DNA of 25,162 nucleotides from Methanocorpusculum sp. MCE (GTDB lineage: Archaea > Halobacteriota > Methanomicrobia > Methanomicrobiales > Methanocorpusculaceae), in NCBI GenBank assembly GCA_003315675.1, contig NIZU01000086.1:1-25162 (forward strand), given 5' to 3'. The translations under genes and the position numbers were made by a program. Below, piece by piece: positions 7,732 through 15,719 of this stretch; the first letter of the stretch is position 1; each line of letters opens with the position of its first letter. The notes below the pieces were generated by a model that was given only the letters and a program-made list of their open reading frames with translations, searched no databases and had not been told where the DNA came from.

Positions 7732-7962
7732 GTGGCAAACCATTATGCAAAGGATGCCGACGATTTCGCGGCACGGCTTAACAGACTCACAGAGGAAGAG
7801 TTTGTCTCGCTTATCGAACTCATCCGCGTGGGAGAAGAGGGGATAACCTGTCTGCCCACGGAGTGTGCAGAAGTGTTAATCGAACAGGCAATGCGGCGTG
7901 CCGGAGCAGAGGCGGCAAATGAACTGTATGCACTCTATGAAATGGGCACTCAGTGTCAGTAA
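7732..7962 (+). CDS. Small protein of unknown function, start uncertain
   Basis: From GTG 7732 the product is 76 residues, mostly helical and acidic, ending ANELYALYEMGTQCQ. I do not recognise the family. The same frame is open back to 7615, and that stretch reads like protein (DISRILSEHDIALLLKLAP, then a cysteine-containing strand), yet it has no ATG, GTG or TTG. The only upstream ATG in frame, at 7609, is followed at once by TAG. The gene may therefore be about 116 residues with a damaged or non-standard start, or may truly begin at GTG 7732. It lies on the same strand behind the HemK2-like gene and in front of a strong terminator, so it probably belongs to that operon. Confidence 0.5.
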   Translation: MANHYAKDADDFAARLNRLTEEEFVSLIELIRVGEEGITCLPTECAEVLIEQAMRRAGAEAANELYALYEMGTQCQ

Positions 7963-8007
7963 TGTCTAACATCAGCGGGGATCGCGCTCAGTAGATACTC
8001 ATACGAA

Positions 8008-8040
8008 AATGAGATGATTATCTCATTCTTTTTTCTTTTT
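8008..8040 (+). terminator. Hairpin and T-run terminator
   Basis: A perfect 8-bp stem AATGAGAT/ATCTCATT with a GATT loop (8008-8027) is followed by CTTTTTTCTTTTT. This is a strong transcription end for the plus-strand run from trmY onward. The structure overlaps the stop codon and last codons of the convergent helicase gene. Confidence 0.8.
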
Positions 8041-10728
8041 CACCACAGCCGGCTGGTTTCCGGAGTCACCGGTATCCGTATCGATATCAACTGTGATCCC
8101 GATAAGAAAGGCAGTCAGTCTGTCCATTGCTTCCCAAGTGTGCGTATTAGCCGTTGCAGCTTTCGTATAACAGTGATACGCCGTATCCCGTCCACCGCGA
8201 AGGTCGTACACCTTGCCCAGTTCGACCAGAGCACGGCTGTCTTTCGGATTATCGGCAACATAATTGCCGAGGATCTTTAATGCCCCATCGTATTTTCCGG
8301 AACGACGGAGATCGACAGCGCCTTCGATGATATTGACCGGATCACCTGAAGGACCGGCTCCGGCCCCTTTACCAGAAATACCGGTTCCTTCGCGCGGTTT
8401 TCGCTTCGGCGGAGGGATGAACTGGGAAGCCTCGCGTTTTTTACGCTCAACCCTGTCTTCCATCTCCTTGCTCGAACGGCGCGGAGGTTTCGCCGCTTCC
8501 ACCTCTTCCTCTTCGCGGCGGAGCTTGCGGGTTCCGGCCTTTTTGCGCCGTTCATCATCGTGGACATGCTTTTCCACCGCATGGATCTCTTTCTTTTTCG
8601 CGACCCATGCAGGCTCGGCAGTTGGTTTTGCAGCGGCTTTTTTGTCGCCGATCCAGGCAGCTTCCTTTCGCTCGGTAGAACGGCGGTCGGTTCGGCGCTT
8701 CTCTTTCTCCCGTTCCTCCTCCATGTAGAAAAGTTCGGCAATCATTTCCAGAGGATCATTCATCACGCGGACGAGTTTATCGATCTCCAGGAGCCTCTCC
8801 ATGCCGATGAAATGCTCGGCCATGACTTTTCCAAGCGGGGAGAGTTCCAGAAAACCACGGGATTTTCTGACGAGTTTGTGTTTGAGAAGTTCCTGAATCG
8901 GATCATCTCCCACACCGACCATACTGTTTCCAACCGTGATAATATCGGCCTCGCGGCCGCGGCAGGTTATGGCATTTGCCGCAAACTCTTCGGATGTTTC
9001 CTCGATGTCGTAGACCGGCGAGACCTCTTCCATATCTCCTTTAAAAAGCTGGATGGCGACCTCCTCCTCGGTCAGTTTCGTTTCACGCGAATACGAGACA
9101 CCCGGTTCGGCGAGAACAACAACACGTCCAAGATCATGGAAATCAGGACGCCCGGCACGGCCCATCATCTGGTGGAACTCCTGAACGGAGAGCCAGTCGA
9201 TTCCCATCGCAAGAGCATCGAATATGACCTGACTCGCAGGAAAATCCACACCGGCCGCCAGTGCCGCGGTCGTTACAACACAGGCGAGTTTTCCTTCCTC
9301 GAACTGCTGTTCTACGGCCCGGCGTTCCTGGGAAGTAAGTCCGGCGTGATAGGGTGCGGCCGTCCCTCCGATTGCCTCGGCTATGGTATGACACCTGCTC
9401 CGTGCATTCGTGAAAACGATCGTCTGACCTTTGTACCCCTTGGAAGAGGTCTTGTTGAACTCCTCGAACACCAGTTTTTTGATGAACGGGATCTTCCCGT
9501 CTTTTTCCGTAAAAATCAGATGGCGTTCCAGAGCAACCGGACGTTCTGCATACGAAACAAGAGCGGTATTCAGTTTTTTTGCGAGAAGGTTCGGTGAACC
9601 GATCGTTGCCGAAAGATAAAGGAACTGAGCTTTTGGGGCGACGTATTTCAGCCGTGCGATCAGCCCGTCGAGACGGTGTCCCCGTTCAGGATCCTCGAGC
9701 ATCTGGACCTCGTCGATAACAACCGTTCCGATATTGCTGACCGGCATACCCTTTCTGAGAAGATTGTCCATACCCTCGTAGGTTCCGACAACGATCCCGC
9801 CGCCGGCGCCTCGATTTCCAACCGGACGGGTCTCCGGCAGATTCACCCGGGACACACCAGTCATTATGGATGTCTGCGTCACCGACTTGTATTTTTCAGA
9901 GAAACGGTCATACTTCTGGTTCGCAAGAGCGACGAGAGGGGCCAGTAAAAGCATTCTCCCGCGTTTTTCGAGATAATTTTTCAGCCCCGCCATCTCTCCG
10001 ATGAAGGTCTTGCCGCTCGCCGTAGCGGCGACAACGAGCAGATCTTTTCCATACAAAAGACCCGACTCGACCGCACGCTGCTGGGCAGGCATCAAAGTTT
10101 CAACACCGCAGAGATCGACAAATGCCCGTGGCAGCGGTAGATTTTCGATCCGTTCGGTCGGCGTCTGATCGTGGGCCTCGAGCCGGTCGAACATCGTTTT
10201 CTTGGTATCGAGAGACTCCGGCTGAAGAATCGCGAGCACCATATCCAGATCACGATACTCTTCCAGAAGATTTTCGATATGGAGCTGGGTCCGTTTCCCG
10301 AGATGTTTAATATGGCCAAGCTCGCGGCGGAGTTCGCGCTTTGCACAGTCGAGACAGACATACTCCTGCCCGCATCTGATCCGCGTCTCTTCGATAAGAG
10401 GGGTTATATGATCGTCAAACAGACAGGTCCGGCAAAGGATCGTTGTCTCCCAGGATAACTGCATGCCTCTGAGGAAATCCTGAAATTCCGGCATGATCTG
10501 GGTAAGTTTGATCGGTCCGTTTCCCCGAAGGACCGTAATGAACTCCTTTGTGGGCGTCTTCTCGGCGTGGGATGTTCCGGGTCTTCTGACGAAAAACTCG
10601 GACGGGCGAATCCCTTTGGAGGTTTCTTCGAGTTCAACAGTCCCTACATGTTTGATTTTGCCTGCCTTTGCGTCGTCACAAAAATAGACTTTATACCCCT
10701 TTTTCCAGGGTTGGACGATGGTCGTCAC
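8023..10728 (-). CDS. Ski2-like superfamily 2 helicase with zinc-binding N-terminus and TPR-like C-terminus
   Basis: This 901-residue protein is an ATP-dependent helicase. The N-terminal part carries a four-cysteine or five-cysteine cluster (C99, C102, C119, C125, C128). Helicase motifs follow: Walker A ATASGKT (235-241), DEVQ (339-342), LSATIG, and motif VI QMMGRAGRP. Residues of about 690-800 form a highly charged linker rich in K, R and E, and the last 80 or so form TPR-like helices (GKYDGALKILGNYVADNPKD). The architecture resembles large archaeal helicases of unknown substrate; repair or RNA processing are both possible. The start is GTG 10728, one base after the stop of the upstream regulator, so the two genes form an operon. 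It converges on the trmY-operon terminator. Confidence 0.85.
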   Translation of the reverse strand: MTTIVQPWKKGYKVYFCDDAKAGKIKHVGTVELEETSKGIRPSEFFVRRPGTSHAEKTPTKEFITVLRGNGPIKLTQIMPEFQDFLRGMQLSWETTILCRTCLFDDHITPLIEETRIRCGQEYVCLDCAKRELRRELGHIKHLGKRTQLHIENLLEEYRDLDMVLAILQPESLDTKKTMFDRLEAHDQTPTERIENLPLPRAFVDLCGVETLMPAQQRAVESGLLYGKDLLVVAATASGKTFIGEMAGLKNYLEKRGRMLLLAPLVALANQKYDRFSEKYKSVTQTSIMTGVSRVNLPETRPVGNRGAGGGIVVGTYEGMDNLLRKGMPVSNIGTVVIDEVQMLEDPERGHRLDGLIARLKYVAPKAQFLYLSATIGSPNLLAKKLNTALVSYAERPVALERHLIFTEKDGKIPFIKKLVFEEFNKTSSKGYKGQTIVFTNARSRCHTIAEAIGGTAAPYHAGLTSQERRAVEQQFEEGKLACVVTTAALAAGVDFPASQVIFDALAMGIDWLSVQEFHQMMGRAGRPDFHDLGRVVVLAEPGVSYSRETKLTEEEVAIQLFKGDMEEVSPVYDIEETSEEFAANAITCRGREADIITVGNSMVGVGDDPIQELLKHKLVRKSRGFLELSPLGKVMAEHFIGMERLLEIDKLVRVMNDPLEMIAELFYMEEEREKEKRRTDRRSTERKEAAWIGDKKAAAKPTAEPAWVAKKKEIHAVEKHVHDDERRKKAGTRKLRREEEEVEAAKPPRRSSKEMEDRVERKKREASQFIPPPKRKPREGTGISGKGAGAGPSGDPVNIIEGAVDLRRSGKYDGALKILGNYVADNPKDSRALVELGKVYDLRGGRDTAYHCYTKAATANTHTWEAMDRLTAFLIGITVDIDTDTGDSGNQPAVVKKKKE

Positions 10729-10729
10729 G

Positions 10730-11530
10730 TTATTCGGTCACCAGTTCGTGGATCGTATAGGAAAGACCCGCGGTTTCCAGACGTTTCAGGAAATCGGTGA
10801 ACTCCTCGTCAACAATCAGGATCAGACAGCGCATTCCGTGGAATGCCGCCTCGACGGTTCCTTCCCGGGCCCCGAAAAACATATCCGGTTTGATGCCCGA
10901 GTTTTTGCAGGCCAGATAGGCTTCCAGTCCAACGGTAGCAACGATATCGGCATTTTTTGCAAGAGAGAGGAATTTTTCCGTCGAAACCATCTTCGAGCCG
11001 CCGCGTTCGATCCTCGGAACTTTCGCAACATCCACCTTTCCTTCGGTGTGCTCAATGATTCCCGCAAGCCGCGCTACGCCGACATCCATGCCTTCCGAGG
11101 CATCGGCCGTGACCATGCCCATCGCAGTCTGAGGACGTTGGCCCGCATACAGCCAGCCGGATTTCATGTACACGCCGACCGAATCGCCTGCTTTCAGATC
11201 CGAATCCGCAATGGCGGCCCAGGTTACAACCTGATGAATGATATCCCGGCGAACGTGGCGTGCATAGGACTCCAAGATCTCCGCATTATTCAGGACCCAC
11301 TCGACCCCTTTGTGGGTGACGTAATATCTTCCTCTTCCTTCAGCACTGATGTACCCCTCTTCGGTGAGGTCACGGACGTATTCAGATATTGCCTGGGGGG
11401 TCACGCCGAGTTTTTCCGCAATTTCCTGCTGGCGGATCGACGGCTGGTGTTCGGCAACCTCAACTAAGACCTGGAATCTGGTCGTTTCACGCTTGCTGCG
11501 AAGGATGTTGGTTAATGGATCATCAGGCAT
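10730..11530 (-). CDS. Archaeal winged-helix transcriptional regulator (COG1497-like)
   Basis: The 266-residue product begins with a winged helix-turn-helix (about residues 17-75; EIAEKLGVTPQAISEYVRDL is the recognition segment) followed by a C-terminal domain that may sense a ligand or act as an oligomerisation unit. It resembles predicted archaeal regulators of the COG1497 type; no target is known to me. ATG 11530 is preferred over one 19 codons upstream because MPDDPLTNILRSKRETTRF reads as a natural N-terminus and has a GGAG site upstream. It is divergent from hypF and directly precedes the helicase gene. The inverted repeat CCACA/TGTGG at 11562-11580 in its promoter region could be an autoregulatory operator. 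Confidence 0.75.
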   Translation of the reverse strand: MPDDPLTNILRSKRETTRFQVLVEVAEHQPSIRQQEIAEKLGVTPQAISEYVRDLTEEGYISAEGRGRYYVTHKGVEWVLNNAEILESYARHVRRDIIHQVVTWAAIADSDLKAGDSVGVYMKSGWLYAGQRPQTAMGMVTADASEGMDVGVARLAGIIEHTEGKVDVAKVPRIERGGSKMVSTEKFLSLAKNADIVATVGLEAYLACKNSGIKPDMFFGAREGTVEAAFHGMRCLILIVDEEFTDFLKRLETAGLSYTIHELVTE

Positions 11531-11639
11531 GGTATATCTCCTATTCTGTAGTATGGGCGCTCCACAAAGAAAATATGTGGGGCACAAAACCCTACACTTA
11601 TATTGTCTGTGATTCTATAATCCTTTTTGAGAAGGATTG
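11531..11639. promoter_or_regulatory. Divergent promoter region of the regulator gene and hypF
   Basis: For hypF, the TATA-like CTTATATT (11597-11604) predicts transcription start near 11625. A perfect 7-bp inverted repeat AATCCTT/AAGGATT (11619-11625 and 11632-11638) covers that start and the AAGGA ribosome binding site just before the hypF ATG. For the regulator, an AT-rich box lies inside the inverted repeat CCACA/TGTGG (11562-11580), and GGAG precedes its ATG. Confidence 0.45.
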
Positions 11640-13868
11640 ATGAAGTCTGGTAAAATAATCCTGCGCGGGATTGTACAGGGAGTAGGATTCCGCCCGTTTG
11701 TCTATGCCCAGGCACAACGGTTTGGAATAAAAGGGACGGTCATCAATCACGGGACCGAAGTGGAGATCGATGCTGCCGGCGAGGAGTTCGATGCGTTCTG
11801 CCGCGAGATTTCAAAAGGACCGAAGATGTCGGTGATCGACTCAGTGTCTGTCGAGCCGCTGCACGACTGGCATCCTCCGGCTGGTTTTACTATTCTGAAA
11901 AGTCAGGACGGGGCAAGGACGGGATTCGTGCCGGCAGATATTGCGACCTGCGAACACTGTCTGCACGATATTATGGATCCAAACAGCCGGTATTTTGGAT
12001 ACTGGGCAACCTCATGTACCGACTGCGGACCAAGATACAGTATCATCAAATCGGTCCCCTACGACAGGGAACGAACGAGTATGGATAAATTTCCGGCATG
12101 TACGGATTGCCTGAAAGAGTATGAAAATCCGGGAAACAGGCGGCATCATGCCCAGACGATCGCCTGCGCGGACTGCGGACCGAAACTTTCTCTGCTGAAA
12201 GGATCGGGAGAGGAGACGAAAGAACCCGACCCTATCTCTGCCGCAGCAGAGCTGCTGGATGCGGGAAATATTGTTGCCGTCAGAGGGGTTGGGGGATTTC
12301 ATATCTGCTGTGTTGAAAAAACGGCAGAACGCCTGAAACAAAATCTCGGACGGCCGAACCAGTCGCTCGCCGTGATGATGAAGCCGGAAACGCTTGGCGG
12401 GTTTGTGGTCGAGCCGACAAAGGAGGAGTGGAATCTCCTCAAAGGACCGGTTCATCCGATCATGATCCTCGATAAGATCGATCCGGCAGCCCATATGTCC
12501 CTGTCCCGGCTCCACAACCTCGGCGTTATGCTGCCGTACACGGGACTCCATCACCTGCTGCTTGCAAAACTCCGGACCCCGCTTTTGATAATGACGAGCG
12601 CGAACGCTCCCGGAACACCGATGATCACCGAAACGAAAACCATCATCGAAAAGATGGGGCGGGTTGTGGATTATATTCTCACCCACGACCGGGAGATCGT
12701 GAATCGGTGCGATGATTCGGTTGTAAGAGACGGGTATCTTATCAGAATGTCGCGGGGTTTTGCCCCGCTCAGAACAAGAATGGATCTCGGGGATAGACAG
12801 ATCCTCGGCGTAGGGCCGGAGCTGAACGCGAATGCAACTATCTATAAGGGCGGATTTCTGATAACTTCGCCGCATATCGGAAACATCAGAAACCCCCCTA
12901 CCGTCGCATATTTAGAGGAGACGATCGAAAAGCTGACCTGTCTTACCGGATCGATTCCAGAAATCATTGCTCACGATCTCCACCCACAGTTTCTGAGTAC
13001 ACGGGTCGCTCAGGAACTTGCCGAGCGGTATGGAGCAACTCTCTGCCCGGTTCAGCATCACTGCGCACATATCGCCTCGGTGACGACCGAGGAGGTTGTG
13101 GGTATCGCGATCGACGGGGTCGGATACGGAGAGGATGCAACCATCTGGGGAGGGGAGATTCTTGCGGGATCGCCGGGAAACGGATATATGCGGACCGGAC
13201 ATCTTGAACCGGTTCTTATGCCCGGAGGGGATCTCGCAACAAAATTCCCGGAGAGAATGCTCTACGGCATTCTTCCAAATGAAGAGACCCTGTCTCTTCT
13301 TCAGAGCAGAGGATGGAACGACACGGCTCTGAGAATCCTTGCCCAGCAGACGGAAAAACGATTCAACACTCCCGTCACGACGTCGACGGGACGGGTTCTG
13401 GACGCAGCTGCGGCATTACTCGGGATATGCCGTGAAAGAACATACGACGGCGAACCGTCAATGATGCTGGAGGCATATGCCGCACGGGGTGTTGCCCAGC
13501 CGATGGAGATCACCCTTGAATCACGGGACGGCCGGGATGTTTTGCTGACATCCTCCATCCTTTGTGAGGGAATGGGGATGGTTTCTGACGGCATATCCGT
13601 TGAAGACATCGCCGCGTCGATCCAAACTACTCTCGCAAAGGGTATCGCGGATACAGCGCTTGCGGGAGTCGAAAAAACCGGCATACGTACTGCAGCACTC
13701 TCCGGAGGCGTGGCAATCAACCGTTCCATACGCGAAACGATCATTGAAACGCTCAAAGAATCAGGTGTTGTCTGCCTCACGAATCCGAGATATCCGTTCG
13801 GCGACGGATGCATCTCCTGCGGACAGGTTGTTACCGCCGGGATTCTGGCAAAGGAGGGACGCATATGA
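11640..13868 (+). CDS. hypF: Carbamoyltransferase HypF (NiFe-hydrogenase maturation)
   Basis: HypF uses carbamoyl phosphate and ATP to carbamoylate the HypE C-terminus, the source of the cyanide ligands on the iron of NiFe hydrogenases. The 742-residue protein is complete: acylphosphatase domain (VQGVGFRPF from residue 12), two zinc fingers (C104, C107, C126, C129; C154, C157, C176, C179), a YrdC-like adenylating domain, and a Kae1-like domain with HHCAHIASV and the ending PRYPFGDGCISCGQ. ATG 11640 overlaps a possible TTG at 11637; ATG is preferred. Hydrogenotrophic methanogens need this for F420-reducing and other hydrogenases. No other hyp gene lies in the window. The stop overlaps the next start by four bases. 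Confidence 0.96.
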   Translation: MKSGKIILRGIVQGVGFRPFVYAQAQRFGIKGTVINHGTEVEIDAAGEEFDAFCREISKGPKMSVIDSVSVEPLHDWHPPAGFTILKSQDGARTGFVPADIATCEHCLHDIMDPNSRYFGYWATSCTDCGPRYSIIKSVPYDRERTSMDKFPACTDCLKEYENPGNRRHHAQTIACADCGPKLSLLKGSGEETKEPDPISAAAELLDAGNIVAVRGVGGFHICCVEKTAERLKQNLGRPNQSLAVMMKPETLGGFVVEPTKEEWNLLKGPVHPIMILDKIDPAAHMSLSRLHNLGVMLPYTGLHHLLLAKLRTPLLIMTSANAPGTPMITETKTIIEKMGRVVDYILTHDREIVNRCDDSVVRDGYLIRMSRGFAPLRTRMDLGDRQILGVGPELNANATIYKGGFLITSPHIGNIRNPPTVAYLEETIEKLTCLTGSIPEIIAHDLHPQFLSTRVAQELAERYGATLCPVQHHCAHIASVTTEEVVGIAIDGVGYGEDATIWGGEILAGSPGNGYMRTGHLEPVLMPGGDLATKFPERMLYGILPNEETLSLLQSRGWNDTALRILAQQTEKRFNTPVTTSTGRVLDAAAALLGICRERTYDGEPSMMLEAYAARGVAQPMEITLESRDGRDVLLTSSILCEGMGMVSDGISVEDIAASIQTTLAKGIADTALAGVEKTGIRTAALSGGVAINRSIRETIIETLKESGVVCLTNPRYPFGDGCISCGQVVTAGILAKEGRI

Positions 13869-14428
13869 CGTCATGTGAATTACACGAGAAATGGAGCGAT
13901 ATCGAACTGAGGGTAGCATATCCCGTACAGTTCTATAATCTGCTCGACCCTGCGCCAAACGACGAAAAGGAGATCAATCAGGCAACCGAGTCCTACATCA
14001 TGGACTCGCTTGAGGACATGCAAAACGATAACCGCAGTTCAGCGAGGATTATATTATATCTGGATGGGACCCTTTACGATGATGAAAAGACACGCACGGA
14101 TATTGAACAGGCAATCCATTCCCATTTTGCTCAGAGATTCTGTTCGGCAACCCAGAAATACAAACAGGCCGTGAACAAAGGAAGAAGATATCTCGTCCGG
14201 GGACTGATTTTTCTCTAGGTCTGTCTGATTCTCAGCAGCGTGGTGACAAGCATTCACAATCAGAATGATATCATATACGCAATCGGACAAAGTTTTGTTA
14301 TTATCGGCTGGGTCGCCCTCTGGAGACCCGTAGAGTTCTATCTCTACGATCGCCGGGACCTCTTAAACGAGAAAAAAAATGCTCTCGCAGCTGGAAACGA
14401 TTCAGGTCGAAACCCGCAGATGGGATAA
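13865..14428 (+). pseudogene. Conserved two-helix membrane protein interrupted by an in-frame amber codon
   Basis: The frame starts at ATG 13865 (ATGA overlap with hypF) and runs 117 codons to TAG at 14216-14218. The same frame continues for 69 more codons to TAA at 14426. Both parts read as one protein of 187 residues: an N-terminal soluble domain (YPVQFYNLLDPAPNDEKEIN, TESYIMDSLEDM), then a helix RYLVRGLIFL-amber-VCLILSSVVTSI, then a second helix with the striking GWVALWRPVEFYLYD. I recognise this arrangement as an uncharacterised family of bacteria and archaea that ends in GWVALWRP. The amber codon falls inside the first membrane helix. It may be a decayed gene, a natural readthrough site or a sequence error. 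The function is unknown. Confidence 0.7.
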
Positions 14429-14488
14429 GAAAACCTGATTTTTCAACAACAGATCCCCTTCGTGAAAATATCCGAAACGATGAAAAAT

Positions 14489-14530
14489 GCATCGGGCGAC
14501 GATGCCGGATTAATTATTTAAAAAAAAGAT
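14489..14530 (-). terminator. Terminator region of the rpl1-rpl10-rpl12 operon
   Basis: On the minus strand, directly after the rpl12 stop codon, there is a run of eight T (14520-14527), and about 20 bases further a hairpin GCATCG/CGATGC (14489-14505) followed by ATTTTTC. Archaeal polymerase ends efficiently at T-runs, so this is a credible double terminator facing the convergent hypF transcript. Confidence 0.6.
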
Positions 14531-14845
14531 TTAGCCGAAGAGTGCGCCAAGGCCTGCCATGGCGTTCTCTTCTTCTTCTTCTTCCTTGTTCTCTTCGGGT
14601 GCTGCTGCCTCTTCGACTGCTGCTGCTGCGCCTGCTGCTGCCGGTGCTGCTGCAACTGCTACGGGTGCTGCTGCTGCCTTGGAGATTGCTTCCTCGATGT
14701 TGACACCGTCAAGTGCTGCGATTAATGCTTTGACACGGGAGTCTTCGACTGCGATACCTGCGGCAGAGAGAACTGCCTTTACCGATTCTTCATCCACAGT
14801 TTTACCTGCAGAGTGAACTAACAGAGCTGCGTAAATATACTCCAT
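14531..14845 (-). CDS. rpl12: Ribosomal protein L12 (P1), stalk protein
   Basis: This 104-residue protein is the archaeal P1-type stalk protein, which binds as dimers to aL10 and recruits translation GTPases. The N-terminal dimerisation part starts [19 protein letters not shown]. It is followed by an alanine-rich hinge (about residues 58-82), a glutamate cluster and the conserved C-terminal tail [11 protein letters not shown] that touches elongation factors. It follows rpl10 by 23 bases and is the last gene of the L1-L10-L12 operon, with a T-run immediately downstream. Confidence 0.97.
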   Translation of the reverse strand: MEYIYAALLVHSAGKTVDEESVKAVLSAAGIAVEDSRVKALIAALDGVNIEEAISKAAAAPVAVAAAPAAAGAAAAVEEAAAPEENKEEEEEENAMAGLGALFG

Positions 14846-14868
14846 TTTGATTTCACCTTTGTATTTGT

Positions 14869-15717
14869 TTAAATTGCCTTCAGGGCGTTTGCTTGTCTGT
14901 ATGCCTTGCTGATGATCAGCTCGATGACACCCATCTCATAGATGGATGCTTCTACACCGAGGTTTCTTGCCTCACGTACGGCCATCGCGATCTGAGCTTC
15001 AGTAACACCGGCACATGCCGTTGGAACTGCTGCGTTGACTGCGAGGTTGAATGCCTGCTGTGCTGCGAGAGTGATCTTTGCCTTGTATGCCTCGTCGTCT
15101 ACAGAGAGGACGTCCGGCAGATACATGTCTCCCTCGTAACATACTGCGAGGAGGGAGAGACCGACCGGCATTGGTTTAATGCCAAGCTTTGAAAGCACAT
15201 CGGCCTGTTTCTTGTTGATAGCCTCGCCAGCTTTAACAACGGTCTTGGTCTCTTTGATTTTGACCTTTCCACCGTCGATAGCTGCCGGGATACCAGCCTG
15301 CTGGAGTTCTCCTACGATCGGTCCGGGCTTAAAGGTAGTTGGTCCTGCCGGAACAACAATGTCTTCTGGAGTGATCTCGCCTGCTTTTGCGGAACGCTTT
15401 GTCTTCGTCTGCTCAAGGGACTTGAACAGCTTAAAGGGGTTGCCGTTTGCAAAGATGAGGGCGGAGTGTTCGGAAACCTTCCCGTTCAGATCAACGAAGT
15501 GACCGCCGAGTTCTGTCATAGAATGCTCGACAAGGGTGTTTCTTGCAACCTTCACAACTGCATTGCTGCGCAGATTTCTGCGGATCTGCTGGAACTGTCT
15601 TGCGGGAATACCGTAGACATCAACTAAGCCGACGAGTGCATACTTGTCGGCGAGATCTTTGATCTGCTCAACTTCTTCACGTTTCCATGCGGGAAGATGG
15701 TGGGTATAAATTGCCAT
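14869..15717 (-). CDS. rpl10: Ribosomal protein L10 (P0), stalk base
   Basis: The product, 282 residues, is archaeal uL10, which anchors the stalk to 23S rRNA and carries the L12 dimers. The N-terminal rRNA-binding domain ([21 protein letters not shown]) and the inserted domain ([24 protein letters not shown]) are clear, followed by C-terminal helices that bind L12. It ends [13 protein letters not shown] and lacks the acidic hinge and GLGALFG-type tail present on many archaeal and eukaryotic P0 proteins and on the L12 encoded next door. The gap to rpl12 is too short to hide a lost tail. The start is two bases after the rpl1 stop. Confidence 0.95.
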   Translation of the reverse strand: MAIYTHHLPAWKREEVEQIKDLADKYALVGLVDVYGIPARQFQQIRRNLRSNAVVKVARNTLVEHSMTELGGHFVDLNGKVSEHSALIFANGNPFKLFKSLEQTKTKRSAKAGEITPEDIVVPAGPTTFKPGPIVGELQQAGIPAAIDGGKVKIKETKTVVKAGEAINKKQADVLSKLGIKPMPVGLSLLAVCYEGDMYLPDVLSVDDEAYKAKITLAAQQAFNLAVNAAVPTACAGVTEAQIAMAVREARNLGVEASIYEMGVIELIISKAYRQANALKAI

Positions 15718-15719
15718 AC

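Noticed and set aside
8560..9597. Long plus-strand frame (345 codons) opposite the helicase gene
   Set aside because: It is the antisense of a strongly supported helicase coding region, with unusual histidine/phenylalanine/arginine-rich composition typical of shadow frames.
14559..14816. Serine/alanine-rich plus-strand frame opposite rpl12
   Set aside because: It is a shadow of the alanine- and glutamate-rich rpl12 gene and its repeats merely mirror that hinge.
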